Below are positions 1-9,606 of a DNA stretch of 39,484 bases, piece by piece. The stretch's first letter is position 1; each line of letters begins with the position of its first letter. Source of the stretch: Flavobacteriaceae bacterium (GTDB lineage: Bacteria; Bacteroidota; Bacteroidia; Flavobacteriales; Flavobacteriaceae). Made by a program: the position numbers and the translations under genes. The notes below the pieces were generated by a model. That model had not been told where the DNA came from, did not search any database, and saw only the letters and a list, made by a program, of their open reading frames with translations. Where the stretch lies: the NCBI GenBank assembly GCA_027081505.1, contig JALWKK010000087.1, positions 1-39,484 of the forward strand, given 5' to 3'.

Positions 1-1839
1 TAAATCTTGCGAAGCACTTAATCCTAATTTTTTCTTTAATCGATATCTGGCATTCTTAACGCTATTAGGCGATATTCCCAAAACATTAGCCATTTCTTTT
101 AGCGACATATTTAATTTTAAAAGTGCACACAACCTGTAATCATTAACCGTTAATTTTGAATTGATTTTTTTAAGTTTCGAAAAAAACGACTTATTGATTT
201 GTTCAAAATAAATTTTAAAAAGTTCCCAATCCTGCTCTGTTTTTAATGCTTGTTCAAGGTGTTTTTTTATTTTATACAATTCTTTTTTATTGGTTTCGGA
301 TGCTTTTTGAACAGTTTCGGAAATTTCTTGAGACACCTCTTGAAGCAATTGGTTTTTTTGCATCATATTTATTGCGTGTGTGGTTAACTGTTTGGTTTTA
401 AACTCCAACTCTTGTTTTAGTTTTTCATCTTCCAGCTCCACTTTTTTAAGTTTGTTTTTTAGCAATTCTTCTTCCTTCTGTTGAATTATTAACTGTTGTT
501 GCTGAATTTTTTTTTCTTTTTTTCTTCTATTTTGAATTTTATAAACTACTACCACAGAAAGGATGCCCAACGATATAAGACTTATTAGCAATAACCGGTT
601 ATTCGCTTTATTAATTAATTCCCTGCCTTTTAAACTAATAATTTCTTTCTCTTTTTCACTTGTATTGTATTTTATTTCCAGCTCAGCAATTGTTTTTCGT
701 AGTTTATTGCTATTTAAACTGTCTTTATAACCGGTATAAAGTTTAAAATAATAAAGAGCGGTATCATAATTCTTGTTTTTTTCAAACAATTCATATAACA
801 ATCGTAAATTTTCCTTTTTATAATAGGCATAATTTTCTTTGTCTGCTTTTAAATAAGCTAGATTATGATAATATTGGGCGGAGTCTATGTTGTTGGCAAT
901 AGTGTGCGCAACACCCAAATCGGTTAAAACGCTTACCTCGTCTTTTAAATGTAATTTATTAAAAGTTTTAAGCGAAGCATGAAGCGCTTTAAAACCTTCT
1001 TTAAAATGATTTAAATGAATATAAGATATACCTAAATTTTGTTGTGCGGCAGCAATGGCATCTTCTACATTGATAGTTTTATAAACCCGTAGGGCTTGCG
1101 CAAAATAAGACACCGCTTTTGAGTAATTTTTTTCATCATAAAAAAAAATACCGTAATTATTTAATGCATCGGCATAAACTACGGAATTAGGATGGTTTTT
1201 AAGCAAATTAATACCTTCCAAAGCATACTTTTTAGCCTTTTCTTTCTCATCAATTTCAGCATAAACCGAAGAAATAATACAGAGTATTTGCCCCTGTTTA
1301 AATGTGTTTTTTTTTGTTTTATAAAACGAAAGCGACTTTAAAAAAAGAGACAAGGCTTTTTGGTTTTCACCTAAATAATGATAAATTTTCCCTAAGTTTA
1401 AATAAGAGTTATTTAGTCCATCGGGATTATTAGTTTTCTTATAAATTGCTATAGCTTTGTTTGCGTTGGCTATAGCCTTTTTATAGTGTCCTTTTCTTCT
1501 ATAAATTACACTTAATAATGAATAATTTTTTGCATTGAGTTCCTCACTTCTTTGTTGAACGGAAAACACACTGTCACAATATACTTCTGCTTGCCAGATG
1601 TTACCCAAGTTAAAATTTACATAAGCTTTTAAATAGTAATATTTAGATAAATTTTTATTGTCTTTACTTATAAGCGTTCTCGCTTTCCTTAAATATAAAT
1701 CTGAATTTTCGGGCGAATTAAATAATGACTTGTTCGCGCTTTCTAAAAGTGTCTTTACAGAATCTTTCTTAGCATTTTGAGAAAAACACGAAACAGAAAA
1801 AAGAAACAGTAATGTAATTATGGGATGTTTAAAACTCAA
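1..1839 (-). CDS. TPR-containing membrane regulator with C-terminal LuxR-type HTH (3' end beyond window)
   Basis: The frame is open from 1839 to base 1 with an in-frame stop at 1852-1854, so the gene runs off the left edge. No ATG fits; TTG at 1839 gives a good signal peptide ending near SVSCFSQ. The body is a run of tetratricopeptide-like helices (for example YLNLGKIYHYLGENQKAL). One transmembrane helix follows (LLLISLISLGILSVVVVYKI), then a Lys/Glu/Gln-rich coiled coil. A helix-turn-helix (MSLKEMANVLGISPNSVKN) close to the cut end resembles LuxR/GerE domains. This architecture is common in flavobacteria: periplasmic TPR sensor, membrane anchor and cytoplasmic DNA-binding domain without a kinase. 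It is divergent from the giant surface-protein genes and is the obvious candidate to regulate them (inference). The last residues are missing. Confidence 0.85.
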   Translation of the reverse strand, partial: MSFKHPIITLLFLFSVSCFSQNAKKDSVKTLLESANKSLFNSPENSDLYLRKARTLISKDNKNLSKYYYLKAYVNFNLGNIWQAEVYCDSVFSVQQRSEELNAKNYSLLSVIYRRKGHYKKAIANANKAIAIYKKTNNPDGLNNSYLNLGKIYHYLGENQKALSLFLKSLSFYKTKKNTFKQGQILCIISSVYAEIDEKEKAKKYALEGINLLKNHPNSVVYADALNNYGIFFYDEKNYSKAVSYFAQALRVYKTINVEDAIAAAQQNLGISYIHLNHFKEGFKALHASLKTFNKLHLKDEVSVLTDLGVAHTIANNIDSAQYYHNLAYLKADKENYAYYKKENLRLLYELFEKNKNYDTALYYFKLYTGYKDSLNSNKLRKTIAELEIKYNTSEKEKEIISLKGRELINKANNRLLLISLISLGILSVVVVYKIQNRRKKEKKIQQQQLIIQQKEEELLKNKLKKVELEDEKLKQELEFKTKQLTTHAINMMQKNQLLQEVSQEISETVQKASETNKKELYKIKKHLEQALKTEQDWELFKIYFEQINKSFFSKLKKINSKLTVNDYRLCALLKLNMSLKEMANVLGISPNSVKNARYRLKKKLGLSASQDL

Positions 1840-1861
1840 AATTTTGGCATTTTAGATTAAA

Positions 1862-1982
1862 TGATGACCTGTATTTATTTGCTTATACAAATATATAAAT
1901 TGGTTAATTATCTTGAAAATTAAGCGTTTTAATATTGTTTAAATAATGCGAAAAAACCTTACATGATGACCATTTGATGACC
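1862..1982. promoter_or_regulatory. Three direct copies of TGATGACC in a divergent intergenic region
   Basis: TGATGACC occurs at 1862-1869, 1964-1971 and 1975-1982, all on the plus strand. The last two copies start 11 bp apart, one helical turn, and lie about 30-50 bp upstream of the -7 box of the first surface-protein gene, where activators bind. The first copy lies just downstream of the predicted start of transcription of the TPR-HTH regulator, a repressor-like position. Operator function is inferred from position and repetition only. Confidence 0.4.
1888..1895 (-). promoter_or_regulatory. -7 element for the TPR-HTH regulator
   Basis: On the minus strand this reads TATATTTG, a full match to the Bacteroidota -7 consensus TAnnTTTG. 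It lies about 50 bp before the proposed TTG start. No convincing -33 element was picked out. Confidence 0.45.
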
Positions 1983-2013
1983 TTGTTTTCTTCCTAATGC
2001 AGTATAAACTGAC

Positions 2014-2021
2014 TAATTTTG
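2014..2021 (+). promoter_or_regulatory. -7 element for the surface-protein gene pair
   Basis: TAATTTTG matches TAnnTTTG exactly and lies 28 bp before the ATG at 2050. A weak -33 region upstream would fit a promoter needing an activator, and the paired TGATGACC repeats lie where one would bind. Confidence 0.55.
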
Positions 2022-2049
2022 AAATAGAATTATGTAAAACAGATTAAAA

Positions 2050-5000
2050 ATGAAAGTAAAATCATCGTTTCTTTTGTTCCTGCTGCTTATTGTCAATATA
2101 GATGTTTTTTATTCGCAGGTAGGAATTAACACAACCACTCCCGATCCCTCTTCCATGCTTGATATAACAAGTACCGATAAAGGAATACTAATTCCTCGTA
2201 TGACGCAAACCCAACGCGATGCTATTGCTTCACCAGCCACAGGATTAATGATTTACCAAACAGATGGTAGAAAAGGATTTTATTACTACTCTGGTACAAG
2301 TTGGAAAATTTTTGTGCAAGAGATAGATGATTTGTCAGATGCTCAAAAAGACAATTCAAACAGTAATTTGTTTTTAGGACATCAGGGGTTTTCAGGAACT
2401 TTTAATAATAAAAGAAATACCGGAGTTGGTATTTTTGCATTAGATAGACCAAATACCGATGTTTCAGTTCCTGCTTATGGAGATGATAATACAGCCTTTG
2501 GATATTCTGCTCTTAGCAATAATTTCATTGGTAATAATAATACAGGTGTTGGTTCTTACGCTTTGACTGCTAACATTGATGGTTATAGAAATACAGCTAT
2601 TGGTTATTCTGCATTAAGTACTAATAATTCCGGAAATGCCAATACAGCCGTTGGATTCAATTCTATGTTAAGCACGGCTGGAAGCGGAAATGTTGCCGTT
2701 GGAAGTGAAACACTTGGTAACAATACGACTGGCCAATATAATACGGCAATTGGTTTTAAAAGTTTGGTAAGTAATTGGAATGGAAATTACAACATCGCTC
2801 TGGGAAGTAATAGTATGATTCATAATTCTAATGGTTCTTATAATATTGCAATTGGTTATAATTCGATGCGATTTAATAATCAAAGTAACCGCAATATCGC
2901 TATTGGAATGAGTGCTTTGGATAACGATGGTTTATGGACAGGATATTCCTCTCAAAACAACACATCCATAGGTAATTACAGTTTATTCAATCACATACAA
3001 GGAGATGACAATGTTTCTATCGGAAAACAATCCTTGTACGCAAATCAATCGGGTTTTAGAAACACAGCCATTGGTAATTTAGCAGGTTATAATAACGGCG
3101 GAAACGGCAATGTTTTTATAGGATATGGCGCCGGATTTGGGACAAGTGGTTCAAATGCTTTATATATTGCTAATTCAACTTCAGATTATCTTATTTCCGG
3201 AAGTTTTTCATCAAAATATGTCACAATAAACGGAACCCTTACCATTACCGGGGGAAATCCCGGCGCCGGAAAGGTTTTAACTTCCGACGCCTCAGGAAAT
3301 GCAACTTGGCAAACTTTTGCAGGAAGTGTTACAAAAATTGACGACCTTTCCGATGTGGACACTTCTACTAATACTCCCGCTAACGGGCAGGTTTTAAGCT
3401 GGGATGGCACCAATTGGATTCCAGCAAACGTATCCACCACCACAACCGGCTCAATCGACTTACATTCCGACGTCGATACTTCTACTAATGCCCCAATAAT
3501 CGGACAAATCTTAAGTTGGAACGGAATAAACTGGGTACCGGCTAATGATGCCAATACAACTTATACAGCCGGAACCGGATTGGATTTAACAGGCACCACA
3601 TTTTCGTTAAACAGTGGAATAGACAACCTTACCGATGTAGATGTTACCACCAATACACCAACAAACGGACAAATCTTAAGTTGGAACGGCACCAACTGGG
3701 TGCCGGCAAATGATACTAATACAACTTACACAGCCGGAACCGGATTGGATTTAACAGGCACCACATTTTCGTTAAATAGTGGTATTGATAACCTAACCGA
3801 TGTAGATGTAACTACAAACACACCAACAAACGGTCAGGCACTTGGTTGGGACGGCACCAATTGGATACCCACAGACAAAAGTAACGTACAAAAAATCGAC
3901 GACCTTTCCGACGGAATCAACAGCACCTTTACCTCTTCCTTGTTTTTAGGAACCAACTCCGGAACAGCATCAACCGGAACGCTAAATACAGGTGTAGGAA
4001 CAGAAGTATTAGCAAACAATACTACAGGTGTAAGAAATAGCAGCTTCGGATACCGCTCTTTATACAATAATCTAAACGGAAGCTATAATGCCGGCTTCGG
4101 AATGCATACCTTGCAGGCAAATGTTTCGGGAAATAACAATACGGCAACGGGTTATCAAGCCGGATTTTCTTCTACCGGTAGCGGCAACATCTTTATTGGT
4201 TATCAAGCAGGATATAACGAAACCGGAAACAACAAATTATACATTGCCAATTCCAATACGGCAACGCCTTTAATTGGTGGCGATTTCTCAACATCTCAAG
4301 TAGATATTAACGGAACCGTAAAAATTACCGGCGGCAACCCGGGTGCCGGAAAAATCCTAACCTCAGATGCTACCGGATTGGCTTCGTGGCAAATAGCTCC
4401 GGTTTCTGCAACCGGCTCAATCGATACACATTCAGACGTAGATGTTACTACAAATACACCTGCTAACGGGCAAGTTTTAAGTTGGGACGGCACAAACTGG
4501 GTACCGGCAAATGATGCAACCGGAGCGCAACAAATAAACGACCTTTCCGATGTGGATGTTAGCACAAACCCTCCAACAAACGGACAAGTATTAAGTTGGA
4601 ACGGTACAAATTGGGTGCCTTCAAACAATACTTCCGGAGCTCAAAAAATAGATGATTTAAACGATGGTGTTAATGATACTTCCTCACTTTATCTTGGTTT
4701 GTTTTCCGGAATAAGTGATAATCACACCACTAATTATAATACCGGTGTTGGAAATGTTGCTTTAAATCAAAATATAAATGGCGAAAACAATACGGCTCTA
4801 GGTTATGGTGCCGGATATAGCATAACAAATGGTAATAATAATGTTTCTTTGGGTTATGGCGCATTATCCTCAAATACAATTGGAAATGAAAATACCGTAA
4901 TAGGTTCGCAAGCGGGAACTTTGACAACAGGTTCCGGAAATATTTTTATCGGTTACCAAGCCGGATATAACGAAACCGGAAGCAATAAATTATACATTGC

Positions 5001-5892
5001 CAATTCCAATACGGCAACACCTTTAATTGGTGGCGATTTCTCAACATCTCAAGTAGATATTAACGGAACCGTAAAAATTACCGGCGGCAACCCGGGTGCC
5101 GGAAAAATCCTAACCTCAGATGCAACCGGATTGGCTTCGTGGCAAATAGCTCCGGTTTCTGCAACAGGCTCAATCGATACACATTCAGATGTGGATGTTA
5201 CAACCATTACTCCCGTAAACGGGCAAGTTTTAAGTTGGGACGGCACCAATTGGGTTCCTGCCAATGCAACTACAGGAGCACAAGAAATTAACGATTTATT
5301 CGATGGCAAAACAGTTTCAAATTCGGTTTTTCTTGGTGGAAATTCCGGTGCAAACAACGGACATTCTTCAGGAAATACAGGAATGGGAAACACTGCATTA
5401 GCAACAAATTCTTCCGGTATTAATAATTCGGCTTTGGGTTCGGGGGCTTTGGCTACCATTAGTTCGGGAAACGACAACACGGCTTTGGGCTATCTCGCAG
5501 GTGCCTTTGATACAGGTGGTAATCCTTTAACTAATCTTACGTCGGGTATTTTTATAGGCTCCAATACCAAAGCAGCGACAGACGGAGATACTAATGAAAT
5601 TGTAATTGGTACTAATGTAACAGGATTAGGAAGTAATACTGTTATAATTGGAGACACCAATATTACCAAAACCGCATTAAATGGAAAAGTAGGCATAGGA
5701 ACAACAGACCCGAAATCTGCCTTGCAAGTAAACGGAGGTGTGCAGGTTGCTAATGACATCGATGTTGCAAGTGCCGATAAAGTAGGTACTTTTCGTTATC
5801 GTGCAGATACAAATAACTCCTATGTTGAAGTATGCGTACAAACAGGTGCTTCGAGTTATGCTTGGGTTATTATTCATCAGGAAACTTGGTGA
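2050..5892 (+). CDS. Giant secreted repeat protein with YadA-head-like (Hep_Hag-type) repeats
   Basis: 1280 residues. A signal peptide ends near VFYSQ. The mature N-terminus carries the Bacteroidota signature [15 protein letters not shown] followed by [14 protein letters not shown]. After this come about 28 copies of a repeat of roughly 14-24 residues of the form N-T-A-x-G-Y-x-A-L, in four blocks. They are separated by seven linkers ending [15 protein letters not shown] or close to it. The C-terminal part contains [15 protein letters not shown] and a short beta-rich end. Repeats of this kind form left-handed beta-roll heads in trimeric autotransporters. I see no YadA membrane anchor, no S74 chaperone and no type IX sorting domain, so export and anchoring are unclear. 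The role is probably surface adhesin or tail-fibre-like shaft (inference). It is followed after 49 bp by a paralogue, likely in one transcript. Confidence 0.85.
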   Translation: MKVKSSFLLFLLLIVNIDVFYSQVGINTTTPDPSSMLDITSTDKGILIPRMTQTQRDAIASPATGLMIYQTDGRKGFYYYSGTSWKIFVQEIDDLSDAQKDNSNSNLFLGHQGFSGTFNNKRNTGVGIFALDRPNTDVSVPAYGDDNTAFGYSALSNNFIGNNNTGVGSYALTANIDGYRNTAIGYSALSTNNSGNANTAVGFNSMLSTAGSGNVAVGSETLGNNTTGQYNTAIGFKSLVSNWNGNYNIALGSNSMIHNSNGSYNIAIGYNSMRFNNQSNRNIAIGMSALDNDGLWTGYSSQNNTSIGNYSLFNHIQGDDNVSIGKQSLYANQSGFRNTAIGNLAGYNNGGNGNVFIGYGAGFGTSGSNALYIANSTSDYLISGSFSSKYVTINGTLTITGGNPGAGKVLTSDASGNATWQTFAGSVTKIDDLSDVDTSTNTPANGQVLSWDGTNWIPANVSTTTTGSIDLHSDVDTSTNAPIIGQILSWNGINWVPANDANTTYTAGTGLDLTGTTFSLNSGIDNLTDVDVTTNTPTNGQILSWNGTNWVPANDTNTTYTAGTGLDLTGTTFSLNSGIDNLTDVDVTTNTPTNGQALGWDGTNWIPTDKSNVQKIDDLSDGINSTFTSSLFLGTNSGTASTGTLNTGVGTEVLANNTTGVRNSSFGYRSLYNNLNGSYNAGFGMHTLQANVSGNNNTATGYQAGFSSTGSGNIFIGYQAGYNETGNNKLYIANSNTATPLIGGDFSTSQVDINGTVKITGGNPGAGKILTSDATGLASWQIAPVSATGSIDTHSDVDVTTNTPANGQVLSWDGTNWVPANDATGAQQINDLSDVDVSTNPPTNGQVLSWNGTNWVPSNNTSGAQKIDDLNDGVNDTSSLYLGLFSGISDNHTTNYNTGVGNVALNQNINGENNTALGYGAGYSITNGNNNVSLGYGALSSNTIGNENTVIGSQAGTLTTGSGNIFIGYQAGYNETGSNKLYIANSNTATPLIGGDFSTSQVDINGTVKITGGNPGAGKILTSDATGLASWQIAPVSATGSIDTHSDVDVTTITPVNGQVLSWDGTNWVPANATTGAQEINDLFDGKTVSNSVFLGGNSGANNGHSSGNTGMGNTALATNSSGINNSALGSGALATISSGNDNTALGYLAGAFDTGGNPLTNLTSGIFIGSNTKAATDGDTNEIVIGTNVTGLGSNTVIIGDTNITKTALNGKVGIGTTDPKSALQVNGGVQVANDIDVASADKVGTFRYRADTNNSYVEVCVQTGASSYAWVIIHQETW
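3553..3882 (+). repeat. Tandem 165-bp repeat inside the first surface-protein gene
   Basis: Two units start at 3553 and 3718 and encode the same 55-residue module ([16 protein letters not shown], then [17 protein letters not shown] and the DGTNW linker). The nucleotide match is nearly exact in the first two thirds of the unit. The period is a multiple of three, so gain or loss of a unit keeps the frame. Confidence 0.8.
4211..5203 (+). repeat. Pair of about 240-bp direct repeats 753 bp apart
   Basis: Positions 4211-4450 and 4964-5203 are almost identical. Both encode the segment from YNETG through [17 protein letters not shown] to [12 protein letters not shown]. The spacing of 753 bp is 251 codons, so recombination would delete or duplicate one complete head block in frame. 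Confidence 0.8.
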
Positions 5893-5941
5893 TTAAAAAA
5901 AATAATATGGAACCCAAAAATCGTATAATTAATCGAAAAAA

Positions 5942-8917
5942 ATGAGACTCATATATCTATTAATTTTTAATATTCTTTTTTTAAACAATATATACTCCCA
6001 AGTCGGTATAAATACAACCATTCCAGACCCCTCTTCCATGCTTGATATAAAAAGTACCGACAGGGGAGTATTAATACCTCGTATGACACAAACCCAACGC
6101 GATGCGATTGCTTCACCGGCTACCGGATTGTTAATTTTTCAAACGGATAATACCTCAGGATTTTATTATTTCGACGGAACCACTTGGCAATTTTTAACCA
6201 ATGCAAATACCGGTCAAAGTATAGACGATTTGAACGACGTAGATACTTCAACCACCGCACCGACAAACGGACAAGTTTTAAGCTGGGACGGCACAAATTG
6301 GGTGCCGGTAGACAATCAAAACACTCAAGATGCCGATTTTTTTCAAGAAGGAAGCACTACGGCTCCTAATACTATTTACGACGATATTTATACCATGGGT
6401 AATGTAGCAATAGGAAAAAATAGTGCTAATTTTCCATTAGAAATTGAAAGTACTTCAAGCGGAGGGCTAGTTATAGATATTAGCGGAACTGATAATAATG
6501 GTACAACTGCATTGTCTTCAAGTATTTCCAAATCCGGAAGCGGTCTTCACACAGGTATTTTTAATAGCCTTACAGGAACAGGTTCTGGGATGCGAAGAGG
6601 TGTTTTTAATCAAATTTTTGTTCAAGGAAACGGCACCCATATTGGTCTTTCCAATCATATAAGCGGTTACGGTTTGGGACAACATTACGGTATTTTAAAT
6701 AGTCTTTTTGGAGAAGCTCAGGGCGACCAAATAGGAATAAAAAACGTTGTAGGAACTACATCCAACAGTTTAAAAGCCGGAACTTATAATCTTGTTGGCG
6801 GATCGGGTAATGGTTTACACTATGGAACTTATAATCGTTTAGATGGTCTGGGAAATGGAGATCATTATGGTTCGCTTAATTTGCTTTCAGGAAATGGATA
6901 TGGTTACAAATATGGTGCAAAAATTGTTATTGACAATACTGCTGGAGGTCAACATTATGGTATTTTCAGTGAAGTGCTTAAGCCTAATATGTATGCCGGA
7001 TATTTCTTAGGAAATGTTGCCATAGGAACAAATGTTGCAAATAAATACATACTCCCGGCTTTTAAAGGAACAAACGGGCAAATTATGCAAATTAACGGAT
7101 CGGGACAGGTAAATTTTGTGAATCCACCTGTTTCAGCTGCAGGATCAATCAACACCCATAATGATGTAGATACCTCTACCAATACTCCGGTAAACGGACA
7201 AACTTTAAAATGGAATGGCATAAACTGGGTGCCGGCAAACGATGCCAATACAACCTACACAGCCGGCACCGGTTTAAACTTAACCGGAAACACTTTTTCG
7301 TTAAACAGCGGAATAGATAACCTTACCGATGTAGATGTAACCTCCGGTATTCCAACCTACGGACAAATTTTAAAATGGAATGGGACCAACTGGGTGCCGG
7401 CAAATGACAATACCGGCATCAGTAATACACTTGATCAAGCATACGATCAAGGCGGTGCAGGTGCCGGCAAAAATATCACTGCCGATGCCGGAGCTGTACA
7501 TATAGGAGGAACAGACGGCTTTTTAGTTACCGGAACTATCGGCATGGGAAATAGTATTGATAGTGAAGTAACCGGCGCCGGTACGCGTATGTTTTTTAAC
7601 CCGAGAAAAGCCGCTTTTAGAGCCGGTCGCATTGGAGGAAACCAATGGAATGATGCAAATATTGGAACCTATTCTGTTGCAATGGGAGAAAATACTATGG
7701 CATCCAATTATTCTACAGCTTTTGGGTATTCCGCTACTGCCTCAGGCGCTGTTGCCACTGCAATTGGAAACGGAACAACTGCTTCAGGAACAAATTCTAT
7801 AGCTTTAGGATATCAAACAACTGCTTCCGGTATAGCATCTACGGTTATGGGAATCAATACAACGGCTCCCTCTTATTCGGAAACTGTAATAGGAGCCAAT
7901 AATACAGATTATACTCCTTCCAGCGGTACAAACTGGATTGCTTCCGACCGTTTGTTTGTTATAGGTAACGGAATAAATTCAAGCAATAAAAGCGATGCAT
8001 TAATTGTTTATAAAAGCGGGAAGTCTAATTTTAATGGTTTAGTACGTGTGGATGCTGGTAATACCGATGGCTTATTGGTTACCGGAACTATCGGCATGGG
8101 AAATAGTATTGATAGTGAAGTAACCGGTGCCGGTACGCGTATGTTTTTTAACCCGAGAAAAGCCGCTTTTAGAGCCGGTCGCATTGGAGGAAACCAATGG
8201 AATGATGCAAATATTGGAACCTATTCTGTTGCAATGGGAGAAAACACTATTGCATCCGGCAATTATTCTACAGCTTTTGGGTATTCCGCTACTGCCTCAG
8301 GCACTGTTGCCACTGCAATTGGAAACGGAATAACTGCTTCAGGAACAAATTCTATAGCTTTAGGATATCAAACAACTGCTTCCGGGATGGCATCTACGGT
8401 TATGGGATACAACACAACGGCGCCCTCTTATTCGGAAACGGTAATAGGAACCAACAATACAGATTATACTCCTTCCAGCGGTACAAACTGGATTGCTTCC
8501 GACCGTTTGTTTGTCATAGGTAACGGAATAAATTCAAGCAATAAAAGCGATGCATTAATTGTTTATAAAAACGGCAACACAGAACTTTATAACAAACTTA
8601 TTGCTCCTACCAGTGGGAATGATGCCGATTTAAAGCCCTATATCTATGGAAGTTTGAGATACAATGACGGTTATGCTTATCCGTCTGAGTCCACAAGCGG
8701 ATTTACCTCGACAAGAGAAAGTGCCGGCGTTTATAGAATTACGTTTAATAGTTATAATAGTGATAAAAATTATTTGGTAGTAGCCAATGCATTACGAGTG
8801 GGAAGCCCGGTAATATTAACCTACGAAAAAAATTTCGGTTTTTTTAGAATCCGTGCTTGGGATTTGACCGGTAACTTGGTAGATACCTATTTTAATTTTG
8901 TAGTTTATAAGAGGTAG
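5942..8917 (+). CDS. Second secreted YadA-head-like repeat protein, paralogue of the upstream gene
   Basis: 991 residues. The signal peptide ([20 protein letters not shown]) leads into the same VGINTT...PDPSSMLD...[11 protein letters not shown] domain as its neighbour. A middle region of about 200 residues repeats a motif like GLHYGTYN or GQHYGILN. Three [14 protein letters not shown] linkers are present. The last third has classical Hep_Hag repeats (for example [13 protein letters not shown] and [13 protein letters not shown]) in two nearly identical blocks. The C-terminus is a separate beta-rich domain with no sorting signal that I recognise. A 49-bp gap after the upstream stop, with no terminator, suggests co-transcription. 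The two products may form a composite surface fibre (inference). Confidence 0.85.
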   Translation: MRLIYLLIFNILFLNNIYSQVGINTTIPDPSSMLDIKSTDRGVLIPRMTQTQRDAIASPATGLLIFQTDNTSGFYYFDGTTWQFLTNANTGQSIDDLNDVDTSTTAPTNGQVLSWDGTNWVPVDNQNTQDADFFQEGSTTAPNTIYDDIYTMGNVAIGKNSANFPLEIESTSSGGLVIDISGTDNNGTTALSSSISKSGSGLHTGIFNSLTGTGSGMRRGVFNQIFVQGNGTHIGLSNHISGYGLGQHYGILNSLFGEAQGDQIGIKNVVGTTSNSLKAGTYNLVGGSGNGLHYGTYNRLDGLGNGDHYGSLNLLSGNGYGYKYGAKIVIDNTAGGQHYGIFSEVLKPNMYAGYFLGNVAIGTNVANKYILPAFKGTNGQIMQINGSGQVNFVNPPVSAAGSINTHNDVDTSTNTPVNGQTLKWNGINWVPANDANTTYTAGTGLNLTGNTFSLNSGIDNLTDVDVTSGIPTYGQILKWNGTNWVPANDNTGISNTLDQAYDQGGAGAGKNITADAGAVHIGGTDGFLVTGTIGMGNSIDSEVTGAGTRMFFNPRKAAFRAGRIGGNQWNDANIGTYSVAMGENTMASNYSTAFGYSATASGAVATAIGNGTTASGTNSIALGYQTTASGIASTVMGINTTAPSYSETVIGANNTDYTPSSGTNWIASDRLFVIGNGINSSNKSDALIVYKSGKSNFNGLVRVDAGNTDGLLVTGTIGMGNSIDSEVTGAGTRMFFNPRKAAFRAGRIGGNQWNDANIGTYSVAMGENTIASGNYSTAFGYSATASGTVATAIGNGITASGTNSIALGYQTTASGMASTVMGYNTTAPSYSETVIGTNNTDYTPSSGTNWIASDRLFVIGNGINSSNKSDALIVYKNGNTELYNKLIAPTSGNDADLKPYIYGSLRYNDGYAYPSESTSGFTSTRESAGVYRITFNSYNSDKNYLVVANALRVGSPVILTYEKNFGFFRIRAWDLTGNLVDTYFNFVVYKR
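7526..8569 (+). repeat. Near-identical tandem duplication of about 490 bp inside the second surface-protein gene
   Basis: Copy 1 (7526-8014) and copy 2 (8078-8569) are offset by 552 bp at the start and 555 bp at the end. One codon has therefore been lost from copy 1 (MASNYST against IASGNYST). The remaining differences are scattered single bases, so the duplication is recent or kept similar by gene conversion. Confidence 0.85.
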
Positions 8918-8960
8918 TATATAAAACACTGTTGCAACTTTTAATACTATATGCTATTAT

Positions 8961-9025
8961 ACATTAGTCCAAATAAAGCATGATTAAACATAATCATATC
9001 TAGTAATACTAATGTCTTCTTTTTT
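8961..9025 (+). terminator. Nested hairpin with T-rich tail after the surface-protein genes
   Basis: The outer arms ACATTAGT (8961-8968) and ACTAATGT (9008-9015) enclose a perfect inner stem ATGATTA/TAATCAT (8980-8986 and 8991-8997). CTTCTTTTTT follows directly. It lies 44 bp after the second surface-protein gene. The stems are AT-rich, so strength is uncertain. Confidence 0.45.
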
Positions 9026-9088
9026 AGAAAATTTTGCTATTTGTGATGTTATAAAATTAGATATTTCATCAAGCGAATGAAATAAATT

Positions 9089-9343
9089 ATACCAATTTTA
9101 AATATAAAATAGTCCAAAAAGATTTGGTATAATAGCAACTTACTAATTGCTCGCCACCCCGGAAGATTTGGACATAAAAAAAGGTAAACGTTTGTAAAAA
9201 AAGAAAAGGTGAAACGGCTCGCTTTATTATATTTAAATAGTCCCAAACTATTTTATATTTTAGAATGGTTAATTCCGTTACAAAATGAAAATAGCTCAAT
9301 GAGAGAACTTAAAATTGAACTGTATTGAATTTGTATTCGGTAT
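9089..9343. repeat. Cluster of MITE-like fragments
   Basis: A 42-bp unit at 9089-9130 has ends ATACCAA and TTGGTAT. Around 9246-9275 lies a diverged inverted half of the same unit. At 9291-9343 a 53-bp segment matches 16098-16150 at 47 of 53 positions, and all six differences are transitions. Related pieces occur at 16078-16150 and within 35821-35980. No coding function is seen; these look like non-autonomous element remnants. Confidence 0.6.
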
Positions 9344-9407
9344 TAGATATTGGCAACTTACTAATTGCTCGCCACCCCAAAGATTTGCGTATAAAAAAAG
9401 GCAAACG
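9135..9407. repeat. Duplicated block of about 55 bp, 218 bp apart
   Basis: Copies at 9135-9190 and 9353-9407 share a 26-bp identical core that includes TAATTGCTCGCCACCCC. The similarity continues through AGATTTG to AAAAAAAGG. The downstream copy is completed by a hairpin and T tract; the upstream one is degenerate there. Confidence 0.65.
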
Positions 9408-9424
9408 AATGTTTACCTTTTTTT
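9393..9424 (+). terminator. Bidirectional-type hairpin
   Basis: AAAAAAAGG, one mismatched base and AAAC pair with GTTT, one mismatched base and CCTTTTTTT around the loop GAAT. The A and T tracts would give a U run for transcripts from either side, fitting its place between convergent genes. Confidence 0.5.
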
Positions 9425-9606
9425 GCCCCAAATCTACCATGAACTTAACCTACTTATGCTATGGTATGTCCAAATATAAAGCAATTAAATTGTAAAAAAA
9501 TAATATTTTAGACTAAGTGCTATTTTATTCGTTAAAAAACACCTTTTGAAATAATTGTAAAAAAAAATTAACATAATTTGAGATGCTTAAACATAAAGCA
9601 AAAAAA

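Larger units (their letters stand above)
8918..9606. other. Gene-free gap of 689 bp with terminator-like hairpins and small dispersed repeats
   Basis: No reading frame here has coding character; short frames on the minus strand cover repeats and homopolymers. The contents are a terminator-like structure, MITE-like units and a duplicated 55-bp block, listed separately. From 9425 to 9606 I see only AT-rich sequence downstream of the purF-like gene. Confidence 0.7.

Noticed and set aside
3186-5877. Several long minus-strand frames (up to about 143 codons) opposite the first surface-protein gene
   Set aside because: They mirror the codon periodicity of the repeat gene and repeat along with it; no starts, promoters or domain patterns.
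2050-8569. Regular DNA repeats considered as a CRISPR array
   Set aside because: The repeats are in-frame protein modules of varying length within two long genes; there are no uniform spacers and no cas genes.
9049-9299. Minus-strand frames of 65-70 codons in the gap after the surface-protein genes
   Set aside because: They cover the dispersed repeats and the A/T tracts, and show no coding character.
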